DNA from: Micromonospora ureilytica
GTDB lineage: Bacteria > Actinomycetota > Actinomycetes > Mycobacteriales > Micromonosporaceae
Length of the DNA stretch: 64,000 nt
Assembly (NCBI RefSeq): GCF_015751765.1
Contig: NZ_JADOTX010000001.1
Location: forward strand, 2,046,001 to 2,110,000
Direction of reading: 5' to 3'
Under the pieces are notes generated by a model, which was given only the letters and a program-made list of their open reading frames with translations, was not told the DNA's origin and did not search any database. The position numbers were made by a program, and so were the translations under genes. Of this stretch, positions 22,316-29,581 are shown in pieces (position 1 is the stretch's first letter; every line of letters begins with the position of its first letter).

Positions 22316-23008
22316 TCAGCGGGCGCTGGCGCCGATGCGCGGGGGCGTGGCGGTGCCGTGCACCCGCTTGGCGTGCCGGGCGAACAGCCGGGGCGCGATG
22401 ATCGGCATGAGCAGCCGTGCCGGCAGCGGGGCGTGCGCCAGCACCGCCTTGACCACCTCCGGGTCGCCCTCGTACATGGCCAGGCCGAAGGCCAGCGGCA
22501 GCTGCTTCTTCGGGGACTTGCTCATGCCGTGCTCGCCGAGTTGCATCCACTCCCGGGCGGTGATGTGCCGTTCCGCCAGGGGCAGGATCTGGCTCTCCTC
22601 CAGGGCCATGTGCTCGATCAGCGCGACGCGTAGCTGCTCCAGGGCGTCGGTGAGCTGCTCACCGCCGCGTCCGGTGCGGCGCCACTGGGGGAGGAGGGCG
22701 ACCACCGCCGCGTGGGCGTCCTCGATGGCGTGGTGCTGCGCCTCCATGGAGGGGACGATCGCGGCGGCCTCCGCGCCTCCGCGCTCCAGCAGCCGAGGCC
22801 ACAGCAGCAGGTCCTCGCCCTCGTGGTGCATGTGCAGGATGTGGCAGAGCATCTCGGCGTGGGCGCCGACGACCTCCGCGCGCGTGGCGTCGCCCGGCGT
22901 GACGCCCCGGACGAGCTGCGGTAGCAGGCTGAACTCGCGACGGAGCGCCGAGTGCGCCATGTACATGTCGCGCACGTCGGCCATGGCTTCGCGGTGGTTC
23001 TGGTTCAC
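22316..23008 (-). CDS. Hemerythrin-like (HHE) domain protein
   Basis: 230 aa. A four-helix HHE bundle spans residues about 5-155, with iron-ligand segments MAHSALRREF, HILHMHHEGEDLLLWPRL, MEAQHHAIEDAH and LIEHMALEESQILPL. The remaining C-terminal part has no clear domain but is rich in Pro, Leu and Arg. Such proteins bind a di-iron site and sense or store oxygen or NO in the cytoplasm, or repair iron-sulfur clusters. An AAAGG site precedes the ATG. Stand-alone gene. Confidence 0.9.
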   Translation of the reverse strand: MNQNHREAMADVRDMYMAHSALRREFSLLPQLVRGVTPGDATRAEVVGAHAEMLCHILHMHHEGEDLLLWPRLLERGGAEAAAIVPSMEAQHHAIEDAHAAVVALLPQWRRTGRGGEQLTDALEQLRVALIEHMALEESQILPLAERHITAREWMQLGEHGMSKSPKKQLPLAFGLAMYEGDPEVVKAVLAHAPLPARLLMPIIAPRLFARHAKRVHGTATPPRIGASAR

Positions 23009-23098
23009 GGTGACCTTTCCGAGGGATCAACTGGCACAGATCTGTTGATCATGCTCGGTGTCACTTGGAACCGGCTTGGAATCCACACACCGTGACGG

Positions 23099-26000
23099 TC
23101 AGTCGGCCAGGGCCGCCGTCGCCTCGGCCAGCCAGTGCGGTGACTCCCACCGGCGGGCCACCCGCGCGGCGAGGGTGAAGTGCCGGGCCGCCTCGTCGGT
23201 GCGGCCCAGGAGCCGGAACAGCTCTCCGAGCGTCAACGCGACCGGCCGTACCACGGCCGCGGTGGTGGAGAAACCGGCCAGTTGGTCACGTACCGGGAGC
23301 AGCGCGTCGATCACGGGTTGGGCCAGGTCCCGTCGACCCAGCGCCACGATGACCATCCCGCGTACGGTGAGCAACGCCGATTCGAAGTAGTCCGGGCGGT
23401 AGGGGTGCCGCCCGATCGGCATGGCCCGCGCCTCGTCCACGCGTCCGCTTCCGATCAGCGCCAGTGCCAGCAGGTCGTCCACGATCGGGCCCAACGACGT
23501 CCGTATCCGCCGGGTGGCCTCCAGGTGTTCGCCGAAACGCCCCTGGCTGATCAGCAGGGTCCCGGTGGAGAAATAGTGGAAGGCTTCGGCGTGCAGTGAA
23601 CCCTGCCGCCGCATCTGCACGGCGACCTGGTCGTAGTGTCGCCGCGCGGCGGCGAAGTCACCGGCGATGTGCGCGAGGGCGCCCAGCGAGCACAGGTTGA
23701 TCGTCTGCGCCTCGTTGAGCTGGTACGTCTCGGCCAGCCACCCCTGCCGGGCGACGCTGCGGCGCAGTTCGTCCGGCTCGTTGAGCGCGGCTGCGGAGTG
23801 GCCCAGCGCCTGCTCGGCGACCGAGCGGTAGGTCACCAGCCCGTGCTCGTCGGCGAGGTCGCGCAACTCCAGGGCGAACATCCGGCGGTCCGGCGCCTCC
23901 CGCTCGTAGCTCATTGTGCGCAGCCGCGCGGCCAGCCCGAGGGCGCGCAGCTCGGGGTCGCCCAGCCGCCGCGACAGGGTCAGCGCCTCCCGTCCGGCCG
24001 CCACGCCTCGCGGATCGGACTCGCCGTCCAACTCGGTGGCCAGCGCTTCGAGCAACCGGCAGCGGGCGACCGGGTCCAGGTCGTCGGCGCGCAGCAGCCG
24101 GGTGAGCAGTTCGACGACGCGGTGGTCCACCACCCCGTACTCGTGGGTCAGCCACGGGGTGGGGACGGTCCACGCGGTGAACGCCGCGACCAGCAGGTCG
24201 TCGCGGCCGGACTCCGCGGCGACGTCGATCGCCCGAGCGCGGGTCTGCCGGGCGGCGGCCACCGCGCCGGCCCGCGCCTGGGCGCGCAGCAACCGTCCGA
24301 GCAGGTCGACCCGGAGCGGGTCGCGGTCCTCCCCGGGGACCGTGGCGGCGGCCGCGACGGCGTTGCCGAGAAACTCGATCGCGGCGTCGTACGCGTACCG
24401 CCGCTCGGCCAGCTCGGCGGCCCGGATGGCGTAGTCGACGGCGAGTGGCGCGGTGTCGGCCGACGCGGCGCGGGCGTACTGGTGGGCCAGGGCCGGGTAG
24501 TCGTCGGGCCGCAGCCGGCGGGTGGCGGCGGCGATCCGCGCGTGCAGGCGGGTGCGGCGCAGCTGCGGCAGGTCGGTGTAGATGGTGTCGCAGACCAGGC
24601 CGTGGACGAACCGCACCCGCCCGGGCGCCGGTTCGGTGAGCAGCCCGGCGGTCAGTCCGGCCTCCAGCGCCCGCAGGACGGTGCCCTCGTCGGTGCCGGC
24701 GGCGTCGACGAGCGTTCGTACGTCAGCCTCCCGCCCGACGGCCGCGGTGAGGCGCAGCATCGAGACGGCCGTCGCCGGCAGGCGGGAGAGTCGTCGGCGC
24801 AGCACGTCGCGTACGCCCTCGGGCACGTCGGAGGTGGCGACGAGCGTGCCCTCGGCGGCGAGTAGCCGCGCCGACTCCCGGACGTAGAACGGGTTGCCGC
24901 CGGTCCGCTCGGCCAACGCGCTGACGGTGTCCGGGTCGACGGTGGTCCGGGCCAGCGCGCCGAGCAGCCGTTCGACCTCGGACGTGCTCAGACCGCCCAA
25001 CGGGATCCGGTGCGGTGACTTGCGAGCCAGGACGGCCATCGTCTCGGCGAGCCGCTCGGCGTTGTCCGCGGGTCGCAGCGCGGCGACGAACAGGACGGTG
25101 CCGGTGGTCATCTCGCTGACGCTCTGCAACAGGAGCAACGTCTCGGCGTCGGCCGCGTGCAGGTCGTCGAGGATCACGGCGACCGGTCTGCGGGTCGCGG
25201 CGGCATCCAACCAGACGCCAACGGCGCGGTGCAGCCGGAACCGGCCGGCGGTGACGTCGCCGCCGGGCTCACCGTCGCCCCCGCCGAGCAGCGGGGCGAG
25301 CGCGGGTGCCAGGTCGCCCGGGGGTGCCTGCTCGGCGAGTTGCCGCAGCGCCTCGACCCAGGCCCAGGCCGGCGGTGCGCCCTCGACCTCGGGGCAGCGG
25401 CCGACGGTGACCAGCCAGCCGCTGGCGGTGAGCTCCTCCCGAAACCGGGTGAGCAGGCTCGTCTTGCCGGCCCCGGCCTCACCGCTGAGCAGCGCGACGC
25501 GCGGGCCGCCCGCCACCGCGTCGGCGGCTGCCTGCCGGAGCGCCTCCAGCTCGACCTCCCGGCCGACGAAGACCTCCTCGGACGGCTGTCGCTCGACGCG
25601 CACCGCTGTCGCCGGCACGGGTGGCAGCAGGTCGAGCCGCTGGCCCAGGATCGCGGACTCCACCTCGACCAGCGCCGGGCCCGGGTCCAGTCCGAGCTGG
25701 TCCGCCAGGGTCGCCCGTGCCCGGCGCAGCGCGGCGAGCGCGTCGCCCTGCCGACCGGTACGCCACAACGCCAGCGCCAGCAGCCGCCAACTCTCCTCCC
25801 GCAGCGGCGCCTGCCGGGTCAACAGTTCCGCCTCCGGCACCGCCTCGGCCGCGTCACCGCAGCGCACCGTCACGTCGAGCAGCAGCTCCCGGGCGCCGAG
25901 CCGCAGCTCCTCCAGCCGCAGCACCTCCGGCTGCGCCCACGGCTCACCGGCGAACTCGGCGTACGCCCGACCGCGCCACAGCTCGAGCCCGCCGCCCAGC

Positions 26001-26386
26001 AGGTGACGTGCCCGGCCCGGATCGGCGGGGCCGACCGCACGTGCCTCGGCGAGCAGCGTCTCGAACCGAGCGGCGTCGACGGCGTCGGCGGGCAGCCGCA
26101 GCGCGTAGCCCGGTGGCGCGGTGATCAGGACCCGGGCCGGCGCCCGGCGCTCGCGGGCCGGCTCCAGAATGCGGCGCAGATGCGAGACGTACGCCTGGAG
26201 GGAGGCGATCGCCCGGGGCGGCGCGTCACCCCGCCACAGATCCTCGATCATCTGACCGACGGAGACGACCTCGCCACGGGCCGCGAGCAGGAGCGCGAGC
26301 ACGGCGCGTTGACGGGGGCCGCCGAGGTCGACCGGCCCGCCTGTGTCGATCTCGACCTCAAGCGGCCCGAGCACCCGTAGCAGCAT
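23099..26386 (-). CDS. AfsR/SARP family transcriptional regulator with ATPase domain
   Basis: About 1095 aa. Residues about 1-90 form an OmpR-type winged helix (LLRVLGPLEVEIDTGG, GGPRQRAVLALLLAARGEVV). Residues about 95-245 are the bacterial transcriptional activation (BTAD) domain. An AAA/STAND ATPase follows, with Walker A LLSGEAGAGKTSLL near residue 300 and Walker B VAVILDDLHAAD near 405, and the C-terminal 400 residues look like degenerate TPR helices. AfsR-like activators control secondary metabolism. The start is the ATG at 26386, with TAGGAT on the minus strand 10 bp upstream. No biosynthetic cluster lies next to it, so it may act at a distance. Confidence 0.92.
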   Translation of the reverse strand: MLLRVLGPLEVEIDTGGPVDLGGPRQRAVLALLLAARGEVVSVGQMIEDLWRGDAPPRAIASLQAYVSHLRRILEPARERRAPARVLITAPPGYALRLPADAVDAARFETLLAEARAVGPADPGRARHLLGGGLELWRGRAYAEFAGEPWAQPEVLRLEELRLGARELLLDVTVRCGDAAEAVPEAELLTRQAPLREESWRLLALALWRTGRQGDALAALRRARATLADQLGLDPGPALVEVESAILGQRLDLLPPVPATAVRVERQPSEEVFVGREVELEALRQAAADAVAGGPRVALLSGEAGAGKTSLLTRFREELTASGWLVTVGRCPEVEGAPPAWAWVEALRQLAEQAPPGDLAPALAPLLGGGDGEPGGDVTAGRFRLHRAVGVWLDAAATRRPVAVILDDLHAADAETLLLLQSVSEMTTGTVLFVAALRPADNAERLAETMAVLARKSPHRIPLGGLSTSEVERLLGALARTTVDPDTVSALAERTGGNPFYVRESARLLAAEGTLVATSDVPEGVRDVLRRRLSRLPATAVSMLRLTAAVGREADVRTLVDAAGTDEGTVLRALEAGLTAGLLTEPAPGRVRFVHGLVCDTIYTDLPQLRRTRLHARIAAATRRLRPDDYPALAHQYARAASADTAPLAVDYAIRAAELAERRYAYDAAIEFLGNAVAAAATVPGEDRDPLRVDLLGRLLRAQARAGAVAAARQTRARAIDVAAESGRDDLLVAAFTAWTVPTPWLTHEYGVVDHRVVELLTRLLRADDLDPVARCRLLEALATELDGESDPRGVAAGREALTLSRRLGDPELRALGLAARLRTMSYEREAPDRRMFALELRDLADEHGLVTYRSVAEQALGHSAAALNEPDELRRSVARQGWLAETYQLNEAQTINLCSLGALAHIAGDFAAARRHYDQVAVQMRRQGSLHAEAFHYFSTGTLLISQGRFGEHLEATRRIRTSLGPIVDDLLALALIGSGRVDEARAMPIGRHPYRPDYFESALLTVRGMVIVALGRRDLAQPVIDALLPVRDQLAGFSTTAAVVRPVALTLGELFRLLGRTDEAARHFTLAARVARRWESPHWLAEATAALAD

Positions 26387-26504
26387 GACGGGACCAATCC
26401 TAGTCACGCTGGTGGGCTGCTCACCCGCTCCCGCTGGACAACGCCGTAGCGGTCGGCGACACCCCGGCCCACCCGGGTCGGCGGCATCGCGGCGAGAATG
26501 CGGC

Positions 26505-27050
26505 ATGGAGTTTCTGTGTTACCACCGTGACCGGCCCGGCTCGGCGGCGTTGCGTGACGAACTGCTGGACGCGCACTGGTCCTACATGGACCGGTACGCG
26601 GCGGGGATGATCGCCCGTGGCCCGACCTTCGTCGGTGCCACGCCCACCGGCAGCGTGCACATCGTCGACGTGCCCGACCCGGCCGCCGCCCGAGCGTTCG
26701 CCTTCGAGGAGCCGAACTACCAGGCCGGCGTGTACCGGGACGTGGCGGTGCGCCGGTGGCGCAACACGTTGGGCCGCACCATGTGGGACTTCTCTGGCGG
26801 TCGGAACGGCGGCAACCGCTATCTGGTGCTCGGTCTCGGCGCCGGGCAGGCCGCCGACCTGGCCCTGCCGCCCGACCCGGACGAACTGATCGCGTACGGG
26901 CCGCTGCTGGCCGACGACGGCGTCACCTGGCTCGGCACCGCCGTGCTGCTCCGGGCGCCGAACCCGGACGCGGCGCGCGCCATCCTGACGGCGGACCGGT
27001 ACGCCGACGTCGAGGTGCACAACTGGCAGTTCGGCGGGAGGCCGTCCTGA
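26505..27050 (+). CDS. Tandem YCII-domain protein
   Basis: 181 aa made of two YCII-like ferredoxin-fold units. Unit 1 (residues 1-95) is MEFLCYHRDRPGSAALRDEL to RDVAVRRWRNTLG, with the conserved His in DAHWSYMDRY. Unit 2 (residues about 105-178) repeats the pattern with YLVLGLGAGQAAD and RYADVEVHNWQFG. YCII proteins are small enzymes or binding proteins, and a His/Asp pair is active in some. Function here is unknown. Starts at the ATG at 26505, divergent from the AfsR-like gene. Confidence 0.75.
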   Translation: MEFLCYHRDRPGSAALRDELLDAHWSYMDRYAAGMIARGPTFVGATPTGSVHIVDVPDPAAARAFAFEEPNYQAGVYRDVAVRRWRNTLGRTMWDFSGGRNGGNRYLVLGLGAGQAADLALPPDPDELIAYGPLLADDGVTWLGTAVLLRAPNPDAARAILTADRYADVEVHNWQFGGRPS

Positions 27051-27134
27051 GCCGCCTGCTCCCTCGATCACGTGCTGCCGGGTAGTCGTCGAAGGGACCG
27101 GTCCGAGCCTCTTGGCATCACGTGATCATCGGAG

Positions 27135-29387
27135 TCAGGCGGAGGCTGCCAGGCCGTCCGGTCGGCGGAGCAACGGCGGGCGGGGTATCGCCCGCACCGG
27201 GCCCGGCGGTGTGCCGACGTCGGCGAGCGTCCAGCGCCCCGCCGCACCCGATGGCGTGGTGCGGCTCGACGCGGCGGGCCGTCCGATGTCCCGGGGCGAG
27301 TTACCGCCCGCACCGCGAGGAGACAGGGACGCCGCTGTGGCGGGCGTCGGCGCTACGTCGTCCGCCGCGGGGACGGCTCGGAGCCGGCGTGAGCCCGCCG
27401 TACGGTCGGTGCCGGAGCCCGACACGGCTGGACGGGCGGCCATCGTCGGGGCGGGGTTGGGTCGCCTCAGCGTCGTCGGGCCGGCGGCACCGCCCGGCTC
27501 CACCGGGGTCAGCGCCGCGAAGACGGCGTCGAGGCGTTCGGCCCGAGCGCCGACGGTGTCGAGGCGGACGATCTCGGCGCTCCTCGCCGCCGGGCCGTTG
27601 AGCGCAGCAGCGCGCCGGTCGGGCGGGTTGGCGTCCCGGTGGACGCTGTCGAGGTGCGGGGCACCGGCGGCCCGGCGCTGGAAGACGGCCCGCAGGGCGC
27701 GGGGCAACCGCTCGGCGGCGACCTGGCGCAGCGCGGGCGCGGCGAACGCGTACCCGTCGACGTGGTGGGGGAGCAGCAGCCCGGCGGCGACCAGCCCGCG
27801 TAGTGCGGGTAGTGACCGGCCGGGCGTCCAGCCGAGCGCCCGGTCCACGGCCGCGCCGGAGATCAGGCCACCGAGGGTGCCGGCGGCCATCAGCACCGCC
27901 CGCCGCTCACCGTCGAGGTGGTCCAGTTCCGCGCCGACGGCCCGGCGTACCGCCTCGGGCAGCGGGAGCGCCGCCGGATCGGCACCGTCCACGACCGACG
28001 TGACGTACGCCGCCGCGTGCCCGGGGCGGCCTCCCACCAGCGGCAGCAGCCGGTCCACCAGGGCCACCGGCTGCCCGGCCCGGGTGAGCAGGTGGCGCAG
28101 CAGCCGCCCGGACTGCACCGTGGCCAGCGGTCCGATCGTCACCCGTCGGGCCGGGCCGGGTCGGGTGTCGGCCCACTGCGGCTGGTGCACGGTGAGCAGG
28201 GCCAGCGGCAGCCCGCGCTCGGTCGCCGCGCTGAACAGCGCGTGCAGGAATCGGCTCACCGCCGGCGCGGCCCGGTCCAGGTCGTCGACCGCCACGATCA
28301 GCGGCCGGTGGGCGGCCAGGAGCAGCAGGACCTCCCGGCAGATCGCCGCGCCGGCGAGGGCGGCGGCCGAGCCGTCCGGGGTGGTCAGCATCCGCTGGAG
28401 CGCCGGGACCGCGGTGGCCACCCTGGTCGGCGGGAACAGCGGCGTCAGGGCGGCGACGAGCCGGTCGTGGACCGCTGCCGGGCCGTCGCTGGGCCGGATC
28501 CCGGCGAGGCCGCGGAGCAGGTGCGCGACCGGCGCCAACGCCTGATCGGGGTACGGCTGGCAGGTCGCCACGCACCAGCGGACCGCCATGCCGTCCACCG
28601 TGGTCAGCCCCCGGGTCAGCTCGTGCAGCAGCCGACTGCGGCCACTGCCGGTGGGGCCGACCAGGGAGATCCAACGTGGCGTTCTTTCCCGGATGGCCCA
28701 GCCCAGCTGGTCGCGGATGGTGGCCAGCTCGCGGCGTCGACCGATCAACGGGCCGTCGTGCCGGTCGACGCCGGGGCGTACCGGGCCGACGGCGTGCCAG
28801 ACCGGCATCGGTGGCACCCGGCCGGCGACCGGCACCGGTGTCAGCTGGCGCTGGGCGATCAGCCCGGCGGTGGCGCGGGCGGTGGCCGCGCAGAGCGCGA
28901 CGGCGCCGGGTGCGGCGTACTCCTGCAGGCGGGCCGCGGTGGTGATCACCGCGCCGCTGGCGACGCCGTGCCCGCCGGTGACGACATCGCCCAGGTCGAC
29001 CACGACCTCGCCGGTGGCGACCCCGACCCGGACGCGCAGCCTGATGCCGCCGACCATGGACCGCCGGTCCAGCGCGGCCTGGATCTCGAGCCCGGCGCGC
29101 ACCGCCCGGTACGCGTCGAAGCCGTCGGAGTGCCGAGCGCCGAAGAGTGCCATCACGGCGTCGCCGATGTACTTCTCCACCACCCCCTGCCAGCGGTGCA
29201 GCACACCGGCGACGGTATCGAAGTAGGCCCGCTGCAACGCTCGCACGTCCTCCGGGTCGAGCCGGTCCACCAGGGCCGTGGAGCCGACGATGTCCGCGAA
29301 GAGGACGGTGACGACGCGCCGCTCCTGGGGCACCGGCCAGAGCGGGGTGACGGTCCGTTGCGTGTCGACGATTATGCTGGTGGTCAT
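27135..29387 (-). CDS. Class III adenylate/guanylate cyclase fused to an AAA-type ATPase
   Basis: 750 aa. Residues about 20-190 form a class III nucleotide cyclase domain. Both metal-binding Asp residues are visible, in VLFADIVGSTAL and YIGDAVMALFG, and GVATGEVVVDLGDVVTGG (shortened: GEVVVDLGDVVTGG) follows. From about residue 230 a STAND-type ATPase begins. Its Walker A reads GPTGSGRS, with Arg for the usual Lys (codon CGC), and Walker B is LIVAVDDLD. The C-terminal region is helical and ends in low-complexity Ala/Pro/Arg. A regulatory protein that links cAMP or cGMP production to ATPase-sensed signals. The start ATG is 194 bp from the divergent LuxR-type regulator. Confidence 0.9.
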   Translation of the reverse strand: MTTSIIVDTQRTVTPLWPVPQERRVVTVLFADIVGSTALVDRLDPEDVRALQRAYFDTVAGVLHRWQGVVEKYIGDAVMALFGARHSDGFDAYRAVRAGLEIQAALDRRSMVGGIRLRVRVGVATGEVVVDLGDVVTGGHGVASGAVITTAARLQEYAAPGAVALCAATARATAGLIAQRQLTPVPVAGRVPPMPVWHAVGPVRPGVDRHDGPLIGRRRELATIRDQLGWAIRERTPRWISLVGPTGSGRSRLLHELTRGLTTVDGMAVRWCVATCQPYPDQALAPVAHLLRGLAGIRPSDGPAAVHDRLVAALTPLFPPTRVATAVPALQRMLTTPDGSAAALAGAAICREVLLLLAAHRPLIVAVDDLDRAAPAVSRFLHALFSAATERGLPLALLTVHQPQWADTRPGPARRVTIGPLATVQSGRLLRHLLTRAGQPVALVDRLLPLVGGRPGHAAAYVTSVVDGADPAALPLPEAVRRAVGAELDHLDGERRAVLMAAGTLGGLISGAAVDRALGWTPGRSLPALRGLVAAGLLLPHHVDGYAFAAPALRQVAAERLPRALRAVFQRRAAGAPHLDSVHRDANPPDRRAAALNGPAARSAEIVRLDTVGARAERLDAVFAALTPVEPGGAAGPTTLRRPNPAPTMAARPAVSGSGTDRTAGSRRLRAVPAADDVAPTPATAASLSPRGAGGNSPRDIGRPAASSRTTPSGAAGRWTLADVGTPPGPVRAIPRPPLLRRPDGLAASA

Positions 29388-29568
29388 GGGTGTCGCACCG
29401 GCCCTTCTTCCCGCTGTTGCCTGATCACCTCCGGAGATTGGCATTCCTGGGCCGACGGGGGATCTGCAGAACGACGTATGTCGGCCACCTGCAACCTTTA
29501 GTCGCAAAGTCGACGCGAGGAGTACCACAAGCGGTAGGCGGCCGTAGAACGGTGTGGGGCCCTGTGAT

Positions 29569-29574
29569 TAGGCT
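29569..29574 (+). promoter_or_regulatory. Leaderless -10 element of the LAL regulator
   Basis: TAGGCT is followed by exactly 7 bp and then the ATG at 29582. This supports that start over upstream in-frame alternatives such as the GTG near 29561. Confidence 0.5.
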
Positions 29575-29581
29575 GCGTGGC

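Noticed and set aside
27135..29528. Longer versions of many genes that extend the frame upstream (for example to 29528, 16196 or 1176)
   Set aside because: In GC-rich DNA frames stay open past the true start. The shorter starts have Shine-Dalgarno, leaderless -10 spacing or family alignment in their favour.
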